Assembly (NCBI GenBank): GCA_903860995.1
Contig: CAIOSS010000403.1
Coordinates: 1-5,706, forward strand
Direction: 5' to 3'
Length of the DNA: 5,706 nucleotides
From: an uncultured delta proteobacterium
Lineage (GTDB): Bacteria > Myxococcota_A > Polyangia > Polyangiales > Ga0077539
Numbering within the stretch: the first letter of the stretch is position 1; every line of letters begins with the position of its first letter. Shown here piece after piece: positions 1-5,430 of this stretch. A program made the translations under genes and the position numbers. The notes under the pieces are model-generated. The model was not told the origin of the DNA. It ran no database searches and saw only the letters and a program-made list of their open reading frames with translations.

Positions 1-1
1 A

Positions 2-682
2 TCTCACCCCGAGAACAACCTCCAGACCGACCTCTCCAGCACCATGCGCTACCGGCGCGACCGCCTCTCGCACTGGCTGCACTACCTCTTCAGCTTCCTG
101 TCGGTCGGCCCCGCACTGCTCGCGGTCTACCAATGGCGCAAGCGCAACCAGAAGATGCTCCAGCGCATGCTCTCCGGGGAGCTCACCTTCTACGCGACGG
201 TCGCCGTCCTCCTCGCGGTCAACTGGCGCGCCACGCTGGCGGTCTTCGTCATCCCCGTGCTGCTCGTGCGCACGCTGATGATGGCGGGCAACTGGGCGCA
301 GCACGCCTTCGTCGACGCGGCCGACCCGGCCAACCCCTACAAGAACAGCATCACCTGCATCAACACCCGCTACAACCGCCGCTGCTTCAACGACGGCTAC
401 CACATCCATCACCACGTGAAGCCGCGCTGCCACTGGAGCGAGTACCCCGGTGAGTTCGAGCGCAACAAGAACGAGTACGGCCGCCAGGACGCCATCGTCT
501 TCGACGGCGTCGACTTCTTCCAGGTGTGGGCGATGCTGATGACGAAGCAGTGGAAGGGCCTCGCGAAGCGCTTCGTCCACCTCCCCGGCGCGCCGGCGCG
601 CGACGAGGCCGCGGTCATCGCGTTCCTTCAGTCCCGGGTGGAGCCCATCCCCGCCGCCGCTCCGTCAGCCGTCGCCCAGTAG
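2..682 (+). CDS. Fatty-acid desaturase, membrane di-iron type (C-terminal part; 5' end off window)
   Basis: The frame is open to the left edge, so the first 14 visible residues (beginning SHPENN) lie upstream of the internal ATG at 44; that ATG is not a credible start. About 226 residues are visible. Histidine boxes typical of membrane fatty-acid desaturases are present: a HPENN segment at the edge, NWAQH (about 290-304) and a YHIHHH box (HxxHH, 401-415) followed by KPRCHWSEYP. These histidines would bind the di-iron centre that inserts a double bond into an acyl chain with O2 and an electron donor. Hydrophobic stretches at about 74-133 and 185-290 fit membrane segments between the boxes. The tail after about 620 is Ala/Pro-rich. 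The gene is convergent with the RNA methyltransferase and overlaps it by 18 bases. Substrate and position specificity cannot be told from this fragment. Confidence 0.9.
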   Translation, partial: SHPENNLQTDLSSTMRYRRDRLSHWLHYLFSFLSVGPALLAVYQWRKRNQKMLQRMLSGELTFYATVAVLLAVNWRATLAVFVIPVLLVRTLMMAGNWAQHAFVDAADPANPYKNSITCINTRYNRRCFNDGYHIHHHVKPRCHWSEYPGEFERNKNEYGRQDAIVFDGVDFFQVWAMLMTKQWKGLAKRFVHLPGAPARDEAAVIAFLQSRVEPIPAAAPSAVAQ

Positions 683-1225
683 CCGATCGAGGATGATCGC
701 GACGGCGCAGCGCACCGGCAGGTGGTTGTACCCGCCCGGGCGCACCGGCGCGAGGTGAACATCGGCGCGGTCGAGCACCCGGTCGGCGAGCCCGTAGCCC
801 GTCCCGAACATCAGCAGCCACGGCCCCTCGGCCTCCGCCATCTCCGCGCGCAGCGTGTCGAAGCTGGTCACCGCCGCGCGGGCCTTGGCCGCCGTCGTCA
901 CCACGCGCGGGGCCACGCCCTCCTTCGCCGTGACGGCCGCGATGGCCTCCTCGATGCTCCCGATGTCCTCCACGATGGAGAGGGCCTCGGTGCGCTCGGG
1001 GACGCGGTCGCCGCCCTTGCCCACGCGCCAGTAGCCGAGGATGTGGTGGATGAGGTCGCGCTGCGCCGTGATGGGCGTGACGACGTAGTAGCCCGTGACC
1101 CCGTAGGTGCGGGCGGTGCGCGCGATGTCGTGCACGTCGAGGTTGGTCACCGAGGTGGTGATCTCGTCGCCGCCGCGGCCGCGCACCGGGTGGTGCACCA
1201 GCGCCAGGTAGAGCCTCCCCTTCAT
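665..1225 (-). CDS. SPOUT-family RNA methyltransferase (PF09936-like, TrmD-neighbour)
   Basis: This 186-residue protein matches, from memory, the family called Methyltrn_RNA_4, a trefoil-knot (SPOUT) SAM-dependent RNA methyltransferase often encoded next to trmD. Visible family segments are LYLALVHHPV at the N-terminus, ITTSVTNLDVHDIART (residues 22-37), VVTPITAQ (48-55), LLMFGTGYGL (137-146, knot and SAM-binding region) and YNHLPVRCAVAIILDRLLG (166-184, C-terminal knot). The target nucleotide is not established from sequence. I chose the ATG at 1225 rather than the longer frame from 1324 because it overlaps the trmD stop as ATGA, which suggests translational coupling, has GGAG (1233-1236) 7 bases upstream, and begins the family's conserved N-terminus. 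It is the last gene of the minus-strand operon; no rplS follows, and the convergent desaturase begins at once. Confidence 0.92.
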   Translation of the reverse strand: MKGRLYLALVHHPVRGRGGDEITTSVTNLDVHDIARTARTYGVTGYYVVTPITAQRDLIHHILGYWRVGKGGDRVPERTEALSIVEDIGSIEEAIAAVTAKEGVAPRVVTTAAKARAAVTSFDTLRAEMAEAEGPWLLMFGTGYGLADRVLDRADVHLAPVRPGGYNHLPVRCAVAIILDRLLGDG

Positions 1226-1956
1226 GGTTCGTCTCCGTCGATGAGCTTCTGATCGTCGCGCCCCAGCGGCGCGCAGTTGAACAGGTCGGGCCGCCGCTCG
1301 CGGGTGCGCCGCAGGGAGTGCCACCGGCGCCAGCGGGCGATGCGGGCGTGATCGCCGCAGCGCAGCACCTCGGGCACCTGGGCGCCGCGGAAATCAATGG
1401 GCCGCGTGTACTGCGGGTACTCCAACATGCCGTCGTCGCCGTGCGACTCGGTCGAGGCGCTCTCCGCGTTGCCGAGGGCGCCGGGGAGCAGCCGCACCAC
1501 CGCGTCGATCATCGCGAGCGCCGCGGGTTCGCCGCCCGTCAGCACGAAGTCCCCGAGGGAGACCTCGTCGTCGACGTAGGCGCGCACCCGCTCGTCGACG
1601 CCCTCGTAGCGGCCGCAGACGAAGGCCAGCGCCGGGCGGGCGCTGAGCTCGCGCGCGATGGCCTGGGTGAAGGGCCGCCCCGTCGGGCTCATCAGGATGC
1701 GGTAGGGCGGCGCGTCGGTGCCTTCGGTGAGGGGCAGCGACTCGATGGCGCCGACCACCGAGGGCGCGGTCATCACCATGCCGCTGCCGCCGCCGTAGGG
1801 AGCGTCGTCGACGGTGCGGTGCTTGTTGGTGGAGAAATCGCGGATCTGCACGCCGTGGAAGCGCACGAGCCCCTGGGTCACCGCGCGGCCGACGATGCTC
1901 GATCGCGTGAAGCCATCGAGCACCTCGGGGAAGAGGGCCACGAGGTAGACGTCCAC
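1222..1956 (-). CDS. trmD: tRNA (guanine-37-N1) methyltransferase TrmD
   Basis: TrmD methylates N1 of G37 beside the anticodon, using SAM, and so prevents +1 frameshifting. The 244-residue length is normal. Conserved segments are VALFPE (residues 6-11), DFSTNKHRTVDDAPYGGGSGM (40-60), MSPTGRPFTQ (89-98), FVCGRYEGVDERV (112-124), the SAM-binding knot EVSLGDFVLTGGEPA (131-145), RLLPGALGNAES (155-166) and LEYPQYTRP (178-186). The start is GTG (1954-1956), with GAGG (1965-1968) 8 bases upstream, and it yields the standard N-terminus MDVYLVALFPE. It follows rimM after 3 bases and its stop overlaps the next start. The residue at the place of the usual catalytic Asp (E. coli Asp169) appears to be Glu170 in an ungapped count from Arg155; see findings. 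Confidence 0.97.
   Translation of the reverse strand: MDVYLVALFPEVLDGFTRSSIVGRAVTQGLVRFHGVQIRDFSTNKHRTVDDAPYGGGSGMVMTAPSVVGAIESLPLTEGTDAPPYRILMSPTGRPFTQAIARELSARPALAFVCGRYEGVDERVRAYVDDEVSLGDFVLTGGEPAALAMIDAVVRLLPGALGNAESASTESHGDDGMLEYPQYTRPIDFRGAQVPEVLRCGDHARIARWRRWHSLRRTRERRPDLFNCAPLGRDDQKLIDGDEP
1233..1236 (-). promoter_or_regulatory. Shine-Dalgarno of the SPOUT RNA methyltransferase
   Basis: GGAG on the minus strand lies 7 bases before the ATG at 1225, inside the end of trmD. It supports this start over the upstream in-frame ATG at 1324. Confidence 0.65.
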
Positions 1957-1959
1957 GGG

Positions 1960-2484
1960 TCAGGCCTCGTCGTCGAGGGCGCCATCGGCGAGCACGACGC
2001 CCGCCTCGGTGTCGACCGAGACCACGAAGGTCTCGGTCATGGGGACCTCGCGGTCGCCCTTCGGGGTGCGCACCACGACGGCGTCGACGGAGGGGTAGGC
2101 GATGACCTCGACCACCTCGCCGACCAGGGCACCAGAGCGGTCGTGCACCGGCGCTCCCGGCATGTCGCAGTGGTAGAACTCCCCCTCGGCCAGCGGGGCG
2201 AGGTCGCTGCGACGCACCGACACCTCGGCGAGCACCAGGGCCTCGGCGGCCTCCCGGGTGCGCTCACCGGAGAAGGTCACGGTAATGCCCTTCCCGTCTT
2301 CGGAGAGCGTGGCGATCGAGAGCACCTTCTCGCCGAGGCCCTCGCGCTTCAGGCGCACCGTGAGGCCGACGCGCAGCGCAGCGATGTCCTCGTTGAACGG
2401 ACGCAACCAGATGGCGCCCTGGAGGCCCTTCGGGCGTCCGAGCACGCCCACGGGGATCCAGCGCGCGGGTTCGATGCGCGACAT
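1960..2484 (-). CDS. rimM: Ribosome maturation factor RimM
   Basis: RimM binds ribosomal protein S19 and assists maturation of the 30S head. The 174-residue protein has the usual two parts. The N-terminal RimM beta-barrel carries VGVLGRPKGLQGAIWLRPF (residues 12-30) and the FSGERTREAAEALVLAEV segment (71-88). The PRC-barrel-like C-terminal part begins with EGEFYHCDMPG (100-110), followed by V..D..G.LVGEV. The start is the ATG at 2482-2484; a loose AAGG (2497-2500) sits 12 bases upstream, so the Shine-Dalgarno is weak and translation may be coupled to khpA, whose stop is 15 bases away. It stands between khpA and trmD, the order usual for this operon. Confidence 0.96.
   Translation of the reverse strand: MSRIEPARWIPVGVLGRPKGLQGAIWLRPFNEDIAALRVGLTVRLKREGLGEKVLSIATLSEDGKGITVTFSGERTREAAEALVLAEVSVRRSDLAPLAEGEFYHCDMPGAPVHDRSGALVGEVVEVIAYPSVDAVVVRTPKGDREVPMTETFVVSVDTEAGVVLADGALDDEA
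1965..1968 (-). promoter_or_regulatory. Shine-Dalgarno of trmD
   Basis: GAGG on the minus strand lies 8 bases before the GTG start of trmD, inside the 3' end of rimM. It supports a non-ATG start at 1954-1956. Confidence 0.6.
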
Positions 2485-2499
2485 ATCCGGGGGTAACCT

Positions 2500-2742
2500 T
2501 CAGTCTTCGACGATGTTGAGGAGCACGCGCTGCCCGGAGACCGCGGTGGCGGCGGAGAGCACGGTGCGCAAGGCGCGGGCGGTCTGGCCGCGGCGGCCGA
2601 TGACCTTACCGAGGTCGTCGGGCGCCACGCGCAGTTCGATGACCACGGCCCCGTCCCGCGACGACTCCGACACCTTCACGGCGTCGGGCTTGTCGACCAG
2701 CGACCGGGCGAGGTGACGAACGATCAGGAAGGGGTCGACCAT
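2500..2742 (-). CDS. khpA: KhpA family KH-domain RNA-binding protein
   Basis: This is an 80-residue single KH domain. The RNA-binding GXXG loop is seen as GKVIGRRGQTARALR (residues 45-59; Gly49-Arg-Arg-Gly52), and the N-terminal LIVRHLARSLVDKPDAVKV helix-strand is typical of the small proteins between rpsP and rimM in many bacteria. In Firmicutes such proteins (KhpA, with KhpB) bind many transcripts and small RNAs; the role here is inferred only from family and place. The ATG is at 2740-2742, 19 bases after the rpsP stop. I see no Shine-Dalgarno upstream, so coupling to rpsP translation is likely. Confidence 0.94.
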   Translation of the reverse strand: MVDPFLIVRHLARSLVDKPDAVKVSESSRDGAVVIELRVAPDDLGKVIGRRGQTARALRTVLSAATAVSGQRVLLNIVED

Positions 2743-2761
2743 GACGGCGGGATCGTGACGA

Positions 2762-3016
2762 TCAGGACGCGACGACGGCGGGGTGGCGCTTCACGAGGTT
2801 GGTGACCTCCTGGGAGAGCTGCGCGCCGACCTTCTGCCACGCGCTCAACCGGGCGTGGTCGAGCGTGAGGGTCTTGGTGGCGTCCTTCGCCCGCGGGTCA
2901 TAGAGCCCGATGAGCTCGATGTGCTTGCCGTCCCGGGGGGCGCGCGAATCCGTCACCACCACGCGGTAGACCGGGGTCTTCTTGGTACCAACGCGCGCCA
3001 GACGAATCTTGACCAT
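2762..3016 (-). CDS. rpsP: 30S ribosomal protein S16
   Basis: S16 is an early-assembling small-subunit protein that binds 16S rRNA. The 84 residues are full length for the family. Conserved landmarks are MVKIRLARVGTKKTPVYRVV (residues 1-20), VTDSRAPRDGKHIELIGLYDP (21-41) and the SAWQKVGAQLSQEV helix region (58-71). The frame extends upstream to 3100, but the ATG at 3016 gives the canonical N-terminus and has AGGAAGG (3027-3033) 10 bases upstream, so the longer form is rejected. It is the first gene of the minus-strand operon, with a promoter candidate at 3087-3114. No ffh gene lies upstream, although ffh precedes rpsP in some bacteria. Confidence 0.98.
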   Translation of the reverse strand: MVKIRLARVGTKKTPVYRVVVTDSRAPRDGKHIELIGLYDPRAKDATKTLTLDHARLSAWQKVGAQLSQEVTNLVKRHPAVVAS

Positions 3017-3026
3017 GATTGCGAAA

Positions 3027-3033
3027 CCTTCCT
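3027..3033 (-). promoter_or_regulatory. Shine-Dalgarno of rpsP
   Basis: On the minus strand this reads AGGAAGG, 10 bases before the ATG at 3016. It decides the S16 start against the longer open frame that begins at 3100. Confidence 0.8.
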
Positions 3034-3058
3034 GATACCGACGACTGATCAACGACGG

Positions 3059-3078
3059 CCCTGCAATGGGCGTCAGGG
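3059..3078 (-). other. Possible hairpin in the rpsP leader
   Basis: CCCTG (3059-3063) and CAGGG (3074-3078) are perfect 5-base complements around a 10-base loop. They lie right after the predicted transcription start of the rpsP operon. The stem is short, and GC-rich DNA makes such pairs common, so it may be chance. No T-run follows on the minus strand, so it is not a terminator. Confidence 0.2.
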
Positions 3079-3086
3079 GGACGGAA

Positions 3087-3114
3087 ACTACAGGCCCCAC
3101 CTCCGCCCCGTCAA
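3087..3114 (-). promoter_or_regulatory. Sigma-70-like promoter for the rpsP operon
   Basis: On the minus strand, TTGACG (3109-3114) matches the -35 consensus in five of six bases. It is followed by a 16-base spacer and TGTAGT (3087-3092), which matches TATAAT in four of six, including the first T, the A at position 4 and the last T. In DNA this rich in GC such a pair is noticeable. It predicts transcription starting near 3080 and a leader of roughly 64 bases before the S16 ATG. The position, just upstream of the first operon gene, supports the call, but it is untested. Confidence 0.55.
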
Positions 3115-3188
3115 GCGCCTCCCCCGCGTCGACTGTCGTCCATGGCCCGCTTGACGCCGCCGGTCACTCCCCGCACTCCATCGCGGCG

Positions 3189-4862
3189 ATGTTGTCGTCC
3201 GCGCTCCGCTCCTCCCGGCTGTGGCCCATGCTGATGCTCTCCCTCGGGGCGTCGTTCGGCCTCGGCGCCTCGTGCCGCCGTCCGCCGCGCCCGGCCCCGG
3301 CCGCGGTCGCAGCGCGCCCGTCCATCCGTTTGTATTTCCTCGCCGACCTCGACGGGTACCTCGAGCCCTGCGGCTGCCAGTCGCGGCCCCTCGGCGGCAT
3401 CGACCGCGTCGCGGCACTCCTCGATCGCGAGCGCGCGGCGCACCCGCTCAGCCTCGTGGTCGCGACGGGCAACCTCTTCTTCGAGCACTCGACCATCGAG
3501 ACGCAGATGGTGTTCCAGGAACGGGCGAAGGCCGAGTCGCTGGGCCCCATCCTGGACGGCCTCGGGCTCGCCGCGTACGCCCCGGGCCCGGCGGACTACG
3601 CCCTCGGCGCGGAGGCCCTCGCGGGCATCGCCGGCCACACCCGCGCGGTCCCACTGCTCGCCAACGTCGCGGGCCGGACGGGCACCCTGGTCCGCGTCGT
3701 GGGCGGCGTGCGGGTGGGACTCGTGGGCGTGAGCGACTTCGCGGTCGCCGACCACCCGCCCCCTCCAGGAGCTCCCGCGACGACCGACGCCGTGGCGGCG
3801 GCGCGCGCGGCGGTGGCGTCGCTGCGCGGCCAGGTCGACGTGGTGGTGGTGCTCGCGTCGGTTCCGCGGCGCGTCGCACGCACCATCGCGGGCGAGGTCC
3901 CGGGGGTCGACTTCGTCGTCGCAGCGCGCGAGTCGTCGGCCACGGCGCCGCCGCCCGAGCGCATCGGCCAGGCGCACCTGCTCACCGCGGTCGACCAGGG
4001 CAAGGGCCTCGGCGCGGTGGACCTCTATGTGCGCGGCGACGGGGCCTTCCAGGACAGCTCCGACGCGAGCGCCGCCGCTGAGCGGGCCCGCCTCGACGAG
4101 CGCCTCCACGCCCTCGCGGGCCGCATCGCCGCCTGGGAGCAGGACCCGGCCACCGATCGCGCCGCCATCGCCGCGCAGCGCGCCCGGCTCGCGGAGATGA
4201 CCGCCCGCCGGGCGACGCTCGACCACCGCACCGTTCCCACCACCGGGAGGGTCTTCGACGCGCGCTCCTTCGAGATCGCCCCGGAGGTGCCTCGCGCGCC
4301 GGCGGTGCAGGCGCAGATCGCGACCTACTTCCGCGCCATCAACGAGCGCAACCGCGCGGAGTACGCGACGCTTCGGGCCCCGACCGCGCCGCCCGGCACC
4401 CCCCATTACGTCGGCATCGAGGCCTGCCGCGACTGCCACGAGGACGCCTACACCGTCTGGGCGCGCACCCCGCACAGCCACGCGTACCGGACGCTCGAGG
4501 ACAGCTCGAAGAACTTCAACCTCTCCTGCGTGGGCTGCCACGTCACCGGGTACCGCCAGCCGGGCGGCAGCGAGGTCGTCCAGAACGATGGCCTCCGGGA
4601 CGTGCAGTGCGAGACCTGCCACGGGCCGGGCAGCGCCCACGTCGACGCCCGCAGCGACGCGGCCCGGCGCGCGACGATCCGCCGAGACGCGCCGGCCGAC
4701 CTCTGCGCGACGCAGTGCCACACCCCGGAGCACTCCGACCATTTCGACTACGCCACCTACCTCCCGCGCATCCTCGGGCCGGGGCACGGACAGCCGTTGA
4801 CCGCGGGCGACGCAGGCGCGGGCGACGCGGCCCCGGCGACGACCGCAGCGGCAGCGCACTGA
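3189..4862 (+). CDS. Exported UshA-like / cytochrome c554-like multihaem fusion protein
   Basis: With the ATG at 3189 the protein has 557 residues. Residues 1-29 look like a signal peptide (RSSRLW, then a hydrophobic stretch ending LGASC29); Cys29 could be lipidated, but Gly at -3 is poor for a lipobox. Residues 47-285 resemble the metallophosphatase fold of the UshA/5'-nucleotidase family (LYFLADLDGYLEP, LGGIDRVAALL, LLANV, GVRVGLVGVSD, VPGVDFVV), but most metal-ligand motifs are altered and a Cys61-Gly-Cys63 is present. Residues 292-347 are charged, Ala-rich and probably a coiled-coil hairpin. Residues 407-530 form a cytochrome c554-like domain with haem motifs CRDCH (413-417), CVGCH (447-451), CETCH (474-478) and the atypical CATQCH (506-511). 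HSH 429-431, H484, H515 and H518 could be distal ligands. The tail from 537 is Ala/Gly-rich. It probably acts in periplasmic electron transfer; partners and substrate are unknown. The frame is open from 3066, and the ATG at 3228 is another possible start; neither it nor 3189 has a clear Shine-Dalgarno. Confidence 0.82.
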   Translation: MLSSALRSSRLWPMLMLSLGASFGLGASCRRPPRPAPAAVAARPSIRLYFLADLDGYLEPCGCQSRPLGGIDRVAALLDRERAAHPLSLVVATGNLFFEHSTIETQMVFQERAKAESLGPILDGLGLAAYAPGPADYALGAEALAGIAGHTRAVPLLANVAGRTGTLVRVVGGVRVGLVGVSDFAVADHPPPPGAPATTDAVAAARAAVASLRGQVDVVVVLASVPRRVARTIAGEVPGVDFVVAARESSATAPPPERIGQAHLLTAVDQGKGLGAVDLYVRGDGAFQDSSDASAAAERARLDERLHALAGRIAAWEQDPATDRAAIAAQRARLAEMTARRATLDHRTVPTTGRVFDARSFEIAPEVPRAPAVQAQIATYFRAINERNRAEYATLRAPTAPPGTPHYVGIEACRDCHEDAYTVWARTPHSHAYRTLEDSSKNFNLSCVGCHVTGYRQPGGSEVVQNDGLRDVQCETCHGPGSAHVDARSDAARRATIRRDAPADLCATQCHTPEHSDHFDYATYLPRILGPGHGQPLTAGDAGAGDAAPATTAAAAH

Positions 4863-4926
4863 CGCCGGAGATCCGTTCCCCCCCGGAAACTTGTCCCCGG
4901 CGCGCCGACCGGGACACGCTGGGACG

Positions 4927-5331
4927 ATGCGCCCGACCCCACTGCTCCTGGCGGCGATCGTCGGCCTCGCGGGCTGCGGCACCTCGCTCGCTCCACGCGA
5001 CACCCTGCGCGCCGAGCCCGGCGGCGCGCAGCGGGGCTACGCCTCGTACTACAGCGACCGCCTCGCGGGCCACGCCACCGCCAACGGCGAGGACTACGAC
5101 CCGGCCCAGCTCACGGCCGCGCACCGCACCCTCCCCTTCGGCACCCGCGTCGAGGTGCAGCGCGTGGACACCGGCGCCCGGGTCGAGGTGCGCATCAACG
5201 ATCGTGGTCCATTCGCGGGCACCCAGCGCATCATCGACCTGTCGCGCAGCGCCGCCGAGGCGATCGCGATGATCCGCGCGGGCGTGGTGGCGGTCACCGT
5301 GCGGGTGCTCTCGGTTCCAGCGCGGCGCTGA
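4927..5331 (+). CDS. rlpA: RlpA-like lipoprotein (double-psi beta-barrel), short form without SPOR domain
   Basis: This is a 134-residue lipoprotein with the hydrophobic signal LLLAAIVGLAGC, where LAGC is a good lipobox and Cys17 would carry the lipid. The rest is a double-psi beta-barrel of the RlpA family: GYASYYSDRLAGHATANGE (residues 37-55), AAHRTLPFGTRVEV (64-77), VRINDRGPF (88-96) and RIIDLSRSAAEAI (101-113). Glu55, His66 and Asp92 fall where RlpA proteins carry the residues needed for lytic transglycosylase action on peptidoglycan strands without stem peptides. There is no C-terminal SPOR domain, unlike E. coli or Pseudomonas RlpA, so septal targeting must differ or be absent. The ATG at 4927 starts the signal peptide; the TTG at 4891 only adds a polar leader. 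The Shine-Dalgarno is weak. The 64-base gap after the cytochrome gene has no clear promoter or terminator, so co-transcription is possible. Confidence 0.9.
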   Translation: MRPTPLLLAAIVGLAGCGTSLAPRDTLRAEPGGAQRGYASYYSDRLAGHATANGEDYDPAQLTAAHRTLPFGTRVEVQRVDTGARVEVRINDRGPFAGTQRIIDLSRSAAEAIAMIRAGVVAVTVRVLSVPARR

Positions 5332-5344
5332 AGGAGAGGGCAGG

Positions 5345-5412
5345 CGGCGGCTCCGCCGTGCGCGGGCGACGCGGAGCACGAAGCGCGGTGCCCGCTCGAC
5401 GCCCTGCGGGCG
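5345..5412. repeat. Cluster of short inverted repeats between rlpA and the small lipoprotein gene
   Basis: This 99-base gap (5332-5430) holds several GC-rich complements: CGGCGG/CCGCCG (5345-5350, 5353-5358), CGCCC/GGGCG (5400-5404, 5408-5412) and GCCCGC/GCGGGC (5390-5395 with either 5406-5411 or 5362-5367). The GCCCGC copy can pair with either flanking copy, so alternative hairpins are possible. No T-run follows, so this is not a classical intrinsic terminator. In such GC-rich DNA, chance is a real explanation. Confidence 0.3.
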
Positions 5413-5423
5413 CGGCCCTAGAC

Positions 5424-5427
5424 GGAG
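5424..5427 (+). promoter_or_regulatory. Shine-Dalgarno of the small lipoprotein gene
   Basis: GGAG lies 3 bases before the first ATG (5431) and 6 before the second (5434). The second spacing is nearer to the usual range, so translation may begin at 5434 and give 85 residues. Confidence 0.6.
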
Positions 5428-5430
5428 CCC

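Noticed and set aside
1318..2496. A 392-codon plus-strand open frame opposite trmD and rimM
   Set aside because: It is His/Asp/Gly/Ala-rich low-complexity translation antisense to two certain genes; no start signal or family motif is visible.
2751..2763. Near-perfect palindrome GATCGT-G-ACGATC at the rpsP/khpA junction
   Set aside because: The arms are separated by one base, so no stable hairpin loop can form, and there is no T-run. It could be a protein site, but a single copy over a stop codon gives no support.
3038..3058. TGATCA flanked by ACGAC direct repeats in the rpsP leader
   Set aside because: The repeats are 5 bases long and the palindrome 6; this is within chance and overlaps no other signal.
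3066..3188. N-terminal extension of the cytochrome gene from an ATG at 3066
   Set aside because: The extra 41 residues are polar and Ser/Pro/Ala-rich, would bury the signal peptide, and overlap the rpsP promoter. The ATG at 3189 directly precedes the basic-hydrophobic signal.
4863..4902. CGCCGG...CCGGCG complement after the cytochrome stop as a terminator
   Set aside because: The loop is 28 bases, the inner stem is only about 4 bases, and no T-tract follows.
3111..5003. A 630-codon open frame on the minus strand across the cytochrome and rlpA genes
   Set aside because: It lies antisense to clear domains (haem motifs, signal peptide), is Arg/Gly/Val/Ala-rich with no recognisable motif, and is the expected shadow of GC-rich third positions.
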